DNA of 64,000 nucleotides from Winogradskyella aurantia (GTDB lineage Bacteria > Bacteroidota > Bacteroidia > Flavobacteriales > Flavobacteriaceae): assembly GCF_002266855.1 (NCBI RefSeq), contig NZ_NGJN01000006.1:62001-126000 (forward strand), written 5' to 3'. Below, piece after piece: positions 53,069 to 62,209 of this stretch. The notes under the pieces were generated by a model. That model did not search any database, was not told the DNA's origin, and saw only the letters and a program-made list of their open reading frames with translations. Made by a program: the position numbers and the translations under genes. Numbering within the stretch: the stretch's first letter is position 1; each line of letters opens with the position of its first letter.

Positions 53069-54187
53069 ATGCGTAAAATCGTTTTTTTAACAGGAACTAG
53101 AGCAGACTTTGGTAAAATCAAAGCTTTAATTCAGTCTGTGAAAGATCATCCTGATTTTGAACCTTATATATTCGTTACCGGAATGCATTTAATGCATAAA
53201 TACGGCTATACCCTCATTGAAGTGGAACGCAGCGGGTTTAAAAATTTGCATACCTTTTATAATCATACCGATGAGGCCACTATGGATTTAACGTTGGCGA
53301 AGACCATTCAAGGTTTTTCTGATTATATCAAAGAAATCAACCCTGATTTAATTGTTGTTCATGGTGATAGAGTCGAAGCTTTGGCCGGTGCTATAGTGGG
53401 TAGTTTAAATAACACCTTGGTTGCCCATATTGAAGGAGGCGAGCTCTCAGGCACCATAGACGAGCTGATAAGGCATTCTGTGAGTAAATTAAGTCATATA
53501 CACTACACTTCAAATGAACGCGCCAAAAAAAGATTGTTACAAATGGGTGAGCTCGCACAATCTATTTTTACTATTGGGTCACCAGATGTAGATATCATGT
53601 TCTCTAATCAACTTCCTAATTTGGAAGAAGTGAAGCGCTACTATCAAATAGAATATTCTGACTATGCATTAGCCATGTTCCACCCTGTAACAACAGAAGC
53701 TGACAGCATAGCCCAAAAGGCCCAACAATTCGTGGATGCATTGATAAAAAGTGATAAAAACTATGTTGTCATTTATCCCAATAACGATCTTGGGAGTAAT
53801 CATATCCTGAAAGCCTATGAAAATCTTGAAAACAATAAACGGTTTAAAATTTTTCCTTCGTTGCGTTTTGAATACTTTTTAACCCTTTTAAAGCATGCTA
53901 ATTTTATTATTGGCAACAGCAGTGCGGGGGTTAGGGAAGCTCCTTATTACGGTATACCCACTGTAAACATTGGTTCCAGACAACAGAATAGAGTAAAGCA
54001 TCAGAGCATAATTAATTGTAGTAATGGTAAAGAAGATATCTATAGGACTATACAAAATATAAATTTAGTAAAAGCGCAATCTATTGAGGTCTTTGGACGG
54101 GGTAATAGTGCTCGTTTATTTTTAGACTCCTTAATAGCACCAAACTTCTGGAAAATCAATCATCAAAAGCAGTTCAAGGATGTCTAG
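53069..54187 (+). CDS. neuC: UDP-N-acetylglucosamine 2-epimerase (hydrolysing)
   Basis: Converts UDP-GlcNAc to ManNAc, the first step of sialic acid synthesis. The 372-residue GT-B-like enzyme has IVFLTGTRADFGKIKALI, DLIVVHGDRVEALAGAIVG, HIEGGELSGTIDELIRHSVSKLSHIH and FIIGNSSAGVREAPYYG. These match the meningococcal SiaA/NeuC pattern by recall. The next gene overlaps it by 8 bases. With neuA and neuB it completes the CMP-Neu5Ac route from UDP-GlcNAc. Confidence 0.93.
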   Translation: MRKIVFLTGTRADFGKIKALIQSVKDHPDFEPYIFVTGMHLMHKYGYTLIEVERSGFKNLHTFYNHTDEATMDLTLAKTIQGFSDYIKEINPDLIVVHGDRVEALAGAIVGSLNNTLVAHIEGGELSGTIDELIRHSVSKLSHIHYTSNERAKKRLLQMGELAQSIFTIGSPDVDIMFSNQLPNLEEVKRYYQIEYSDYALAMFHPVTTEADSIAQKAQQFVDALIKSDKNYVVIYPNNDLGSNHILKAYENLENNKRFKIFPSLRFEYFLTLLKHANFIIGNSSAGVREAPYYGIPTVNIGSRQQNRVKHQSIINCSNGKEDIYRTIQNINLVKAQSIEVFGRGNSARLFLDSLIAPNFWKINHQKQFKDV

Positions 54188-55565
54188 AACTAAAGTGTTA
54201 TTTGTGGTTCCTGATGGGGTAGGTATAAAAAACTATTTATACTCTTCAGTGTTGGCACATTTAAAGAAAAATTCTGATATCAGTATTTGGTCCCCCTTAC
54301 CGCATGAAGCGTTCAATGGTATTAAAGATATTCACAATGTAACCTTTAATTATTCCCAAATTGAATTGTTACCAGAAACACCTTTAACACGTCTTTTTAG
54401 GGAATCTGCGTCTTATGCAAGGATGCTACATAATAGCAGACTTAAGAGAAATGAAACCATTTTAACCAATTGGAGGCCACAAACCTATAATTTAAAGGTT
54501 AAAATTCTATATGCCGCTGCTAAGATATTGGGGAACTTATTTTCTAGGGATTACAATAGAATTCTAAAGTTTGAAAAAAAAAGTACAAAGCACATACCAC
54601 AAGGTGTTATTAATTCTTACAAGACAAGGTTAAAAGAGTGCCAGCCAGATGTTGTCTTTATAACGCATCAGCGCGTAGCAGGTTTAATGCCTATTTGCTT
54701 AGCCGCCAAACAACTTAATATAAAAACCAGCACGGTTATTTTTTCTTGGGATAACCTCCCTAAAGCTAGATTAGCCATACGAACAGATGATTATTTGGTG
54801 TGGTCGGCTTGGATGAAAAACGAAATGATGGCTTATTACCCCGAAATAGAAAACCAAGCCATCAAAATTGTAGGTACACCCCAATTCGAGTTTTATTTAG
54901 AAGAAAAACGTATTATATCTAGAGAAGTTTTTGCTAGACTCAACGGTTTGGATGCGAAAAAGAAATGGATTTGTTTTAGTGGAGATGACATCATTACGTC
55001 TCCTTACGACCACTTATTCTTAAAGGATGTAACCGAAAGCTTAAATTCAAGAAAAAACGATTTGCAAATTATTTTTAGAAGAAGTCCTGTAGACTTTTCA
55101 AAAAGGTATGATGACATTTTAAAACGTTCTAAAGATATAGTGAAGGCTGTAGATCCTTTATGGAATATTAAGTCACAAACGGGTTGGGTCGGATATTTTC
55201 CCAAGGCTGAAGATATAAACATGCAAGTGAATTTAGCCTACCATTGCGAGCTAGTTATTAATTTGGGGTCTACCATGGCACTAGATTTTGCAACATTTGA
55301 TAAACCGTGCTTATATCTTAACTATAATCCATCTAATGATGCCATGTGGAGCACGAAAACTATTTATAATTTCGAACATTTTAAAAGCATGGAAGATTTG
55401 GAGGCCGTCGGATGGATTAACCAAAGATCAGAAATATTAAATAAGGTAGAACTTGCTTTACATAATCCAGATGGTTTAGCCCCAGATAGAAAAAAATGGA
55501 TGGAAATCTTAGTAGAGCATCCCTTGGATAGTTGTGCTAGGAGGATAGTCAAATCTTTATCGTGA
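54180..55565 (+). CDS. GT-B-type transferase (UDP-glycosyltransferase/glycerophosphotransferase-like)
   Basis: A 461-residue protein with an N-terminal KVLFVVPDGVGIKNYLYSS, then a pattern TSTVIFSWDNLPKARLAIRTDDYLVWSAWMKNEMMAYYPE...IVGTPQFEFY, found in CDP-glycerol glycerophosphotransferase-like and UDP-glycosyltransferase-like proteins of polysaccharide loci. A later glycine-rich LVINLGSTMALDFATFDKPCLYL is the nucleotide-binding part. It could be a candidate sialyl- or polyol-phosphate transferase; the assignment is uncertain. Confidence 0.6.
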   Translation: MSRTKVLFVVPDGVGIKNYLYSSVLAHLKKNSDISIWSPLPHEAFNGIKDIHNVTFNYSQIELLPETPLTRLFRESASYARMLHNSRLKRNETILTNWRPQTYNLKVKILYAAAKILGNLFSRDYNRILKFEKKSTKHIPQGVINSYKTRLKECQPDVVFITHQRVAGLMPICLAAKQLNIKTSTVIFSWDNLPKARLAIRTDDYLVWSAWMKNEMMAYYPEIENQAIKIVGTPQFEFYLEEKRIISREVFARLNGLDAKKKWICFSGDDIITSPYDHLFLKDVTESLNSRKNDLQIIFRRSPVDFSKRYDDILKRSKDIVKAVDPLWNIKSQTGWVGYFPKAEDINMQVNLAYHCELVINLGSTMALDFATFDKPCLYLNYNPSNDAMWSTKTIYNFEHFKSMEDLEAVGWINQRSEILNKVELALHNPDGLAPDRKKWMEILVEHPLDSCARRIVKSLS

Positions 55566-56710
55566 TGCATATTTGTTATATCACATCAGAATATCCAAAG
55601 AAAGGTCATCCGCATGGTGGGATAGGGACGGTGGTTCAAACATTAGCTAGGCAATTAGTAAAATCGGGTTTTCTAGTAAGTATTATAGGCCTAAATTATC
55701 TCAATAAAGATGAAAGTGAAGAGGATTTAGGTGTAAAAATATATCGATATAATCGCTCAACTATAAAAAAATTAGGATGGTTCATAAACAATAAAATTCT
55801 TAATAAGGCCATCACAGATTTACATAAAAAACAGCCCATAGATGTGATTGAGACCTCAGAAATGGGTTTGGCCTTTATTAGAAAACGGCCCGATATTAAG
55901 TATATCATTCGGATGCATGGTGGTCATCATTTTTTTGCAGAGTCAGAGAACAGAGACGTTGAGTCATGGAAAGCTTTCCAGGAAAAACGGAGCTTTAAAA
56001 AGGCAGATTATTTAATTGGCGTGAGTAATTATGTTGTAGAACATACATCCAAGTTTTTAGATTTTAAACATAAAGGCGGACAGGTTATTTATAATTCTGT
56101 TGATTTGAACCGCTTTTATCCTGCTGATTATTCTAAAATCATTGAAGGACGTATCTTTTTTGCAGGAAGTATTTGCGAAAAAAAAGGAATAAGGCAATTG
56201 ATTCAAGCTTTACCTAAAATCAAATCTCAGGTTCCAGAAGCCCACTTAATAGTAGCTGGACGTGACACTAAGATTAGAGGGACACAAAACTCTTATCTAG
56301 CTTATTTAAAATCTGAAATCCCTAAAGAGGTTGAAAATGATATTTACTTTTTAGGGGCCATTGAAAATACACAAATTCCAAAAGAGATTGAAAAGGCCTC
56401 GGTTTGTGCATACCCATCACACATGGAAACTTTTGGTCAAACCATCGTTGAGGCCCTTTCTATGGGTAAACCAGTGGTGTCTTCTAATAAAGGCCCAGGT
56501 AATGAAGTGATTATACATAATAAAACAGGATTATTGTGCAATCCCCTAGATATTGATGATTTAGCGGAACAAATTATTTATATGTTACAAAATCGTGAAG
56601 AGGCATTTGAAATGGGTCATAATGCCATAAATGATGTAAAAGAACGTTTTAGTTTAAAAGTTCTGATGAAACAAAATATAGAGATGTACCAAAAATTAAT
56701 TGAAAGCTAG
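55565..56710 (+). CDS. GT4 family glycosyltransferase
   Basis: A 381-residue GT-B enzyme opening MHICYITSEYPKKGHPHGGIGTVVQTLARQL, with the acceptor loop HGGHHFFAES and the donor site FAGSICEKKGIRQLIQAL, LIVAGRD and the ExxxxxxxE region SHMETFGQTIVEALSMGKPVVSS. I use the ATG at 55565, which shares one base with the preceding stop (TGATG). Sugar specificity unknown. Confidence 0.88.
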   Translation: MHICYITSEYPKKGHPHGGIGTVVQTLARQLVKSGFLVSIIGLNYLNKDESEEDLGVKIYRYNRSTIKKLGWFINNKILNKAITDLHKKQPIDVIETSEMGLAFIRKRPDIKYIIRMHGGHHFFAESENRDVESWKAFQEKRSFKKADYLIGVSNYVVEHTSKFLDFKHKGGQVIYNSVDLNRFYPADYSKIIEGRIFFAGSICEKKGIRQLIQALPKIKSQVPEAHLIVAGRDTKIRGTQNSYLAYLKSEIPKEVENDIYFLGAIENTQIPKEIEKASVCAYPSHMETFGQTIVEALSMGKPVVSSNKGPGNEVIIHNKTGLLCNPLDIDDLAEQIIYMLQNREEAFEMGHNAINDVKERFSLKVLMKQNIEMYQKLIES

Positions 56711-56716
56711 GGCATA

Positions 56717-57508
56717 ATGAATATAATACTCAATGGTCCAGGAAGGTCAGGTACTACCCTTTTAAGTCAACTGATAAGTTATCACCAAGATTTAGCATGG
56801 ATTTCCGGATGGGTTAATAGGTACCCCAAATTTCCTGAACTGGCTTTTTTTAATTTTATGTACCGCATGAAAATTATGAATCTCGATGTTTCTAAAATTA
56901 ATAAAATGCCTAAACCCGCTGAAGCTTATGGCTTCTGGAAATATTATGTAAAAAATTTTAACTCAGATCATCAACCCGCTCCAGATGAAATAACCCGATT
57001 AAAACAAGCCATGGAGAGGCTAATAAACATTCAAAACAAAAATCATTTTATAACAAAAATCACAGGAGATTTAAGAAAAAATATATTTGATCAAATTTTT
57101 TCGGATTATCAGGTGGTTTGGATCGAAAGAGATCCTAGGGTCGTTGTAAGTTCCTATATAAAACAGCGATGGTTTTATAAAGACCGAACGAATGATTTCG
57201 AGAAGTTAACCATGGAGAAGAAAATTAGATTTTATGCGGAGTATTATTTAAGTCTTTTTGAACAATCTAAAACAATTGAAAAAAAAATTGTTTTTTACGA
57301 AGACCTGTGTAAAAATCCTGTAACCTTCTTTGAAAACTTATTAGGTTCATTAAATTTAAATTTTTCGGAACATCATAAGTCAAGAATTAAAAATGAGAAA
57401 ATTAAAATAGTGGACTGGTCTAACTACGAGGTAAACTACACACAACATCAAAAAAACCTATTAAGTCAGCTTCTAGAAGAGCCACTTGAGCATTATAAGT
57501 ATTCTTAG
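56717..57508 (+). CDS. Sulfotransferase family protein
   Basis: A 263-residue protein with the 5'-phosphosulfate-binding loop IILNGPGRSGTTLLSQLI and the 3'-phosphate-binding segment VVWIERDPRVVVSSYIKQ, the two motifs that define PAPS-dependent sulfotransferases. In this setting it would place sulfate on the polysaccharide or a precursor. Six bases separate it from the GT4 gene. Confidence 0.82.
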   Translation: MNIILNGPGRSGTTLLSQLISYHQDLAWISGWVNRYPKFPELAFFNFMYRMKIMNLDVSKINKMPKPAEAYGFWKYYVKNFNSDHQPAPDEITRLKQAMERLINIQNKNHFITKITGDLRKNIFDQIFSDYQVVWIERDPRVVVSSYIKQRWFYKDRTNDFEKLTMEKKIRFYAEYYLSLFEQSKTIEKKIVFYEDLCKNPVTFFENLLGSLNLNFSEHHKSRIKNEKIKIVDWSNYEVNYTQHQKNLLSQLLEEPLEHYKYS

Positions 57509-57580
57509 ATAGCTTGTAAGACAAAAAAGTAGGATGCTCCTATTATATGTTAAAACTTACAATTGAATATTGAGATATAA

Positions 57581-58750
57581 GTGAAGGCAAATCAAAATAA
57601 AGAACAGCGTAAATTAAAGCCTAATGTCATGGTTATATTTACCCTTGTAAAGCATAAAATAAAAGATGGCCAGCTTTATGGTTATGCTCCTTACATCTCA
57701 GAAATGAATATTTGGAACAAACATTTTAAGGAGATTATAGTTGTTGCACCTTTTGATGCTTCTACTGACCTTGAAAAAATCGACCTTAGTTATATACATA
57801 ACAATATTAAGCTCATAAGTATTCCCTCTTTCCATGTAAAATCATGGTTTGGAGTCTTAAATTTCATGGCCAAATTACCGTCAATTTCAATTAAAATGCT
57901 GAAAGCAATGCACAAGGCAGATTATTTTCATTTCAGAAGTCCTAGTAATGTTGCGGCTATCGCTGCTATTTTACAGATTTTTTTTCCGAATAAACCCAAG
58001 AGTACTAAATATGCAGGTAATTGGGATCCAAATAGTGAACAGCCTTGGGGATATAGATTTCAGAAATGGTTGCTGACCAATAGTCAACTTACCAAAAACA
58101 TGAAGGTGCTTGTCTATGGAAAATGGAAAAATCAAACACGATACGTTCAGGCTTTTATGCCAGCGTCTTATAGAGCTAATGAGCAACTTCCTTTCAAATC
58201 TAAATCCTATTCAAATCGTTTAAAATTTGTTTTTCTTGGGGCTATGGTCTATGGAAAACGGCCTCTTTTTACAATTAGAATAATTCAGTCTTTAATTGAA
58301 CAGGGATTAGACTGCGAATTACACATGTTTGGAGATGGTAGTTTGATTACTGAAGTGAGAGAATATGTAGATGAAAATAAGTTACAAGATGTCATTTTTG
58401 TGTATGGCAATCAAGATAAAAACAGAGTTAAATCAGCTTTATTAGATGCTCATTTTACTATCTTACCTTCTAAGAGTGAAGGCTGGCCTAAGGCTATTTC
58501 AGAAGGTATGTTTTTTGGTGCTATACCCATCTCCACAAAAATTTCGTGTTTACCCTGGATTTTAGATAACGGAAATCGTGGTATATTGATTAATCCAGAC
58601 TTAGATGAAGCTGTTTATTTGATTAAAAGTGAATTGCAAAAAGGAGACCAATATCTAAATACCATGGCTTCAAAAGCATTGGAGTGGTCCCAGCAGTATA
58701 CAATAGACAAATTAGAGAAAGAAATTGAGAAGGTAATTACTAATGCTTAG
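57581..58750 (+). CDS. GT4-like glycosyltransferase
   Basis: A 389-residue GT-B enzyme with GTG start. The C-terminal half has FVFLGAMVYGKRPLFTIRIIQSL, LHMFGDGSLITEV and PSKSEGWPKAISEGMFFGAIPIS, the EX7E-like donor motif. The N-terminal half is more divergent (FTLVKHKIKDGQLYGYAPYISEMNIW). It overlaps the next gene by 8 bases. Sugar unknown. Confidence 0.83.
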   Translation: MKANQNKEQRKLKPNVMVIFTLVKHKIKDGQLYGYAPYISEMNIWNKHFKEIIVVAPFDASTDLEKIDLSYIHNNIKLISIPSFHVKSWFGVLNFMAKLPSISIKMLKAMHKADYFHFRSPSNVAAIAAILQIFFPNKPKSTKYAGNWDPNSEQPWGYRFQKWLLTNSQLTKNMKVLVYGKWKNQTRYVQAFMPASYRANEQLPFKSKSYSNRLKFVFLGAMVYGKRPLFTIRIIQSLIEQGLDCELHMFGDGSLITEVREYVDENKLQDVIFVYGNQDKNRVKSALLDAHFTILPSKSEGWPKAISEGMFFGAIPISTKISCLPWILDNGNRGILINPDLDEAVYLIKSELQKGDQYLNTMASKALEWSQQYTIDKLEKEIEKVITNA

Positions 58751-59822
58751 ATCGCTTCAAATTATAGATACATTGCAGGTTGGAGGCGCTGAGCGTTTGG
58801 CAATTAACTATGCCAATGGTTTGTCTCAATTAGGTGTTCAGTCCCATCTTTGTGCCACACGCCAGGAAGGACCATTACTAAAGGTTTTGGATGAAAACGT
58901 GGAGTATATTTTTTTGAACAAAAAATCAACTATCGATTTTAAAGCTTTTTTAGCGTTAAGGTCATATATCCTAACAACCAAAATCAACGTAATCCATGCG
59001 CACTCATCTTCCTTTTTCATTGCTGTTATAATGAAACTGTTTATACCTCACTTAAAAATTATTTGGCACGACCATTATGGGAATAGTGAGTTTTTAAATA
59101 AACGCCCAAAACTATTATTAAAATTTTGTTCCCTCTTCTTTAGTTATATTCTTAGTGTCAATAAAGACTTAAGGCAATGGTCTGCTAAAAACTTACATTG
59201 CAAAAATGTAATCTACCTCAAGAACTTCCCAGTTTTAAAAAAAGCCACAGGTTCATCAACAACACTCTATGGAGAAAATGGAAAGAGGATATTGTGCCTA
59301 GCAAATTTGCGAGAACAGAAGAATCAAATAAGGCTATTGGAGTCTTTTCAGCAAGTTGCGAGCAAATATCCTGACTGGACTCTGCATTGTGTTGGTAAAA
59401 ATTTTCATGACGATTATTCTAGACGCTTTTTTGAGAAATTGAGAAAATTAGACCTTAATAACTTTGTTTATTTTTATGATAGCAAGACGGACATCATCAA
59501 TATAATGCAACAATGTCAAATAGGTATACTTGTTTCTAAATCGGAAGGCTTACCAATGGCCCTATTAGAGTACGGTATATCTAGTTTAGCTGTTATTTGT
59601 ACCGATGTAGGCGATTGTGGGGAGTTAATTAAAGATAATTGTTATGGAATCTTACTAGAAGATGATAGGTCTACAACTATTTCGGAAGCAATCATGGCAT
59701 TTATAGAAGATAAGGATTATAGAACGGGGTCGGCTCATAAATTTCATGAAATGATATTGCGAGACTATTCAGAAAAACCTATTTTAACCCAAGTAGTTGA
59801 TATCTACAATCAGGTAGTGTAA
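58743..59822 (+). CDS. GT4 family glycosyltransferase
   Basis: A 359-residue GT-B enzyme opening LRSLQIIDTLQVGGAERLAINYANGL (the typical GGAE loop), with ILCLANLREQKNQIRLLESFQ, LHCVGKNFHDDY and SKSEGLPMALLEYGISSLAVICTDVGDCGE. It is likely to add one sugar to the repeat unit. It sits between two other transferase genes with 8-base and 12-base junctions. Confidence 0.88.
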   Translation: MLRSLQIIDTLQVGGAERLAINYANGLSQLGVQSHLCATRQEGPLLKVLDENVEYIFLNKKSTIDFKAFLALRSYILTTKINVIHAHSSSFFIAVIMKLFIPHLKIIWHDHYGNSEFLNKRPKLLLKFCSLFFSYILSVNKDLRQWSAKNLHCKNVIYLKNFPVLKKATGSSTTLYGENGKRILCLANLREQKNQIRLLESFQQVASKYPDWTLHCVGKNFHDDYSRRFFEKLRKLDLNNFVYFYDSKTDIINIMQQCQIGILVSKSEGLPMALLEYGISSLAVICTDVGDCGELIKDNCYGILLEDDRSTTISEAIMAFIEDKDYRTGSAHKFHEMILRDYSEKPILTQVVDIYNQVV

Positions 59823-59834
59823 AAAAATTCGCCT

Positions 59835-61190
59835 ATGGGTAGCAAGTATTTGTCTCAAATCATATTGCATATAGTTCTGGGCGCGCTCCTTTATTATTTT
59901 AGTTTCTTTCCGAGCCTCTACTTTTTCTCAGTTATTGGCTATTTTTTATACAAAATAATTACAGTTCCTAAAAATGAAAAGACACTTGCGGTGCTTATGG
60001 CTTGTGCTTATCTAGTAGGGGCTGAGGTCATTTTCAGAATGACCAGTGCGGGGATCTTCTATGAATCATCGAAGTACTTCATTATATTTTACTTATTTAT
60101 TGGAATGTTTTACACAGGTATATCCAATAAAAGTTATCCTTATTTTATTGTACTTGTTTTACTTATTCCCTCTATAATAGTCGCGGCAATTGGTCTAAAC
60201 ATTGATGCGAGCCTTCGAAGAAATGTAGCTTTTGTATTGAGTGGTCCCGTGTGTTTAGCAATTTCTGCTTTATACTGTTATGATAAAAAAGTAACACTTC
60301 AACAAATCCTAACCATTATATTATATATAGGTTTACCGATCATCACACTCTCAACCTACCTCTTTTTATATACACCAAGTATTAAGGGTGTTGTTACGGG
60401 TACTCAATCTAATTTTGCGGCTTCAGGTGGATTCGGACCAAACCAGGTATCTACGGCCCTTGGGCTTGGTATGTTTGTATTTTGCGTTAACTTTTTTCTA
60501 AACTCAAAAACACTCTTTTTAAAAACGCTAAATATCTTGTTGTTCAGTTTAATTGCGTTCAGAGGTATCGTCACCTTTAGTCGTGGCGGAATTTTAACGG
60601 CTATTTTGATGATTGCAACATTTTTATTTATGGTGTATTTAAAATCAAATAAAAAACAGAAAAATATGATTGTCATATATTTCTTTTCCCTAATAGCTAT
60701 TGCATCACTGGTTTGGATAGTCAGTTCTTCCCAAACCAGTGGTCTTATAGATAAGCGCTATGCTGGACAAGATAAGTTAGGACGAGAAAAAGAGGATGTT
60801 AGCGCAGGAAGAGTAAATATTTTTATGAGTGAACTAGAAGGTTTCATTGACCATCCTTTTTTAGGCGTTGGCGCTAGTGAAATGAAAGAAATCAGGTTAG
60901 AAAGATTAGGAAAAGTAGTTGCTACACATAATGAATTAAGTAGACTGCTTTCTGAACACGGTCTTTTAGGAATAATAATTTTACTAATATTGCTTTTTAA
61001 GCCACTAGATGTCCGCTCATCAAATAATCACAATTTTTTCTTCTATGCCTTTCTTGCCTTCTGGTTCGCTACCATAAATCACTCTGCGATGAGGATTGCG
61101 GCACCTGGTTTTGTATATGCTTTAGCTTTATTAAATGTAAATTATGAAAAACGTCCTTTACATAGGAAACGCATTATCCAGCCAAGGTAA
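59835..61190 (+). CDS. O-antigen polymerase/ligase family membrane protein (Wzy/WaaL type)
   Basis: A 451-residue membrane protein with about 10-11 hydrophobic helices. The family-defining central periplasmic loop is present: GRVNIFMSELEGFIDHPFLGVGASE and THNELSRLLSEHGLLGI, preceded by FSRGGILTAILM. Wzy polymerises repeats and WaaL ligates glycan to lipid A core; sequence alone does not separate them. It overlaps the next gene by 47 bases. Confidence 0.85.
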   Translation: MGSKYLSQIILHIVLGALLYYFSFFPSLYFFSVIGYFLYKIITVPKNEKTLAVLMACAYLVGAEVIFRMTSAGIFYESSKYFIIFYLFIGMFYTGISNKSYPYFIVLVLLIPSIIVAAIGLNIDASLRRNVAFVLSGPVCLAISALYCYDKKVTLQQILTIILYIGLPIITLSTYLFLYTPSIKGVVTGTQSNFAASGGFGPNQVSTALGLGMFVFCVNFFLNSKTLFLKTLNILLFSLIAFRGIVTFSRGGILTAILMIATFLFMVYLKSNKKQKNMIVIYFFSLIAIASLVWIVSSSQTSGLIDKRYAGQDKLGREKEDVSAGRVNIFMSELEGFIDHPFLGVGASEMKEIRLERLGKVVATHNELSRLLSEHGLLGIIILLILLFKPLDVRSSNNHNFFFYAFLAFWFATINHSAMRIAAPGFVYALALLNVNYEKRPLHRKRIIQPR

Positions 61191-62163
61191 CACGGTTTCT
61201 CCAATAGAGAGCTTGAGCAAGCATTTGAAAGAGTTTTGCGAGGTCAATGTAGCATCTCATGAGCAGAACAAGATAGTTAGACTATTTGACATGATTGCTT
61301 CTGTTTGGCGGTTAAGACGAACCGCAAAAATGGTGCTTATTGATACTTACAGTACTGCTAATTTTTATTATGCCTTAATCATTAGTCAATGGTGTCGGAT
61401 TTTAAAAATTTCATACATCCCTATTTTGCACGGAGGTCAATTAGAAAATCGTCTTAAATATCATCCAAAAAAAAGTGCCTGGATATTTAAAAATGCACAT
61501 CAGCTAGTGGCACCTTCTAAGTTTTTACAAACCATATTTCAATCCTATGGATATGATGAGGTCAGGTACATTCCAAATACCATAGCATTGGAGAAATATA
61601 CATTTGTAGACCGTGAAATAGAGACTATCAAGCTATTATGGGTGCGATCTTTTTCTAAGATCTACAATCCTGCTTTGGCTATAGCTGTTCTTGAAGAGTT
61701 AGAATCTCTGGGACATAAAGCGGAATTGATTATGGTTGGCCCAGAAAAAGATGGGTCGCTTTCTCATTGCAGGACCTTAGCACAACGCAAGCAACTAAAA
61801 GTCAAATTCACAGGCTTGCTGCCTAAGGAGGACTGGATAAAGCTATCCCAAAGCTGTAATATTTTTATCAATACAACAAATGTGGATAATACCCCAGTTA
61901 GTGTTATCGAAGCTATGGCTTTAGGTTTACCGGTAGTATCTACAAATGTTGGCGGTTTACCTTTTCTTATAGAAAATGGAGTTGATGGTCTTTTAGTGCC
62001 GCCAAACGATGCAGAAGCATTGGTAAAAGCTATTCTTAATCTAAAAAATAATAGTTTAAAAAGGGAAGCTATAACACAATCGGCCCGTATGAAGGTAGCC
62101 AAGTTTGACTGGGAAGAAGTTAAATCGCAATGGCAAGCCCTTTTGTCCTCATCTTATGCTTAA
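61144..62163 (+). CDS. GT4 family glycosyltransferase
   Basis: A 339-residue GT-B enzyme with a short Rossmann N-terminus (NVLYIGNALSSQGNTVSPIESLSKHLKEF) and donor site LLWVRSFSKIYNPALAIAVLEEL, LIMVGPEKDGSL, VSVIEAMALGLPVVSTNVGGLPFLI. The start at 61144 gives the expected N-terminus, so the 47-base overlap with the upstream gene seems genuine. Sugar unknown. Confidence 0.88.
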   Translation: MKNVLYIGNALSSQGNTVSPIESLSKHLKEFCEVNVASHEQNKIVRLFDMIASVWRLRRTAKMVLIDTYSTANFYYALIISQWCRILKISYIPILHGGQLENRLKYHPKKSAWIFKNAHQLVAPSKFLQTIFQSYGYDEVRYIPNTIALEKYTFVDREIETIKLLWVRSFSKIYNPALAIAVLEELESLGHKAELIMVGPEKDGSLSHCRTLAQRKQLKVKFTGLLPKEDWIKLSQSCNIFINTTNVDNTPVSVIEAMALGLPVVSTNVGGLPFLIENGVDGLLVPPNDAEALVKAILNLKNNSLKREAITQSARMKVAKFDWEEVKSQWQALLSSSYA

Positions 62164-62209
62164 TATCAAAATTGACTTTTTATCTTTACGATTGAGTTGA
62201 CTTTTACTT

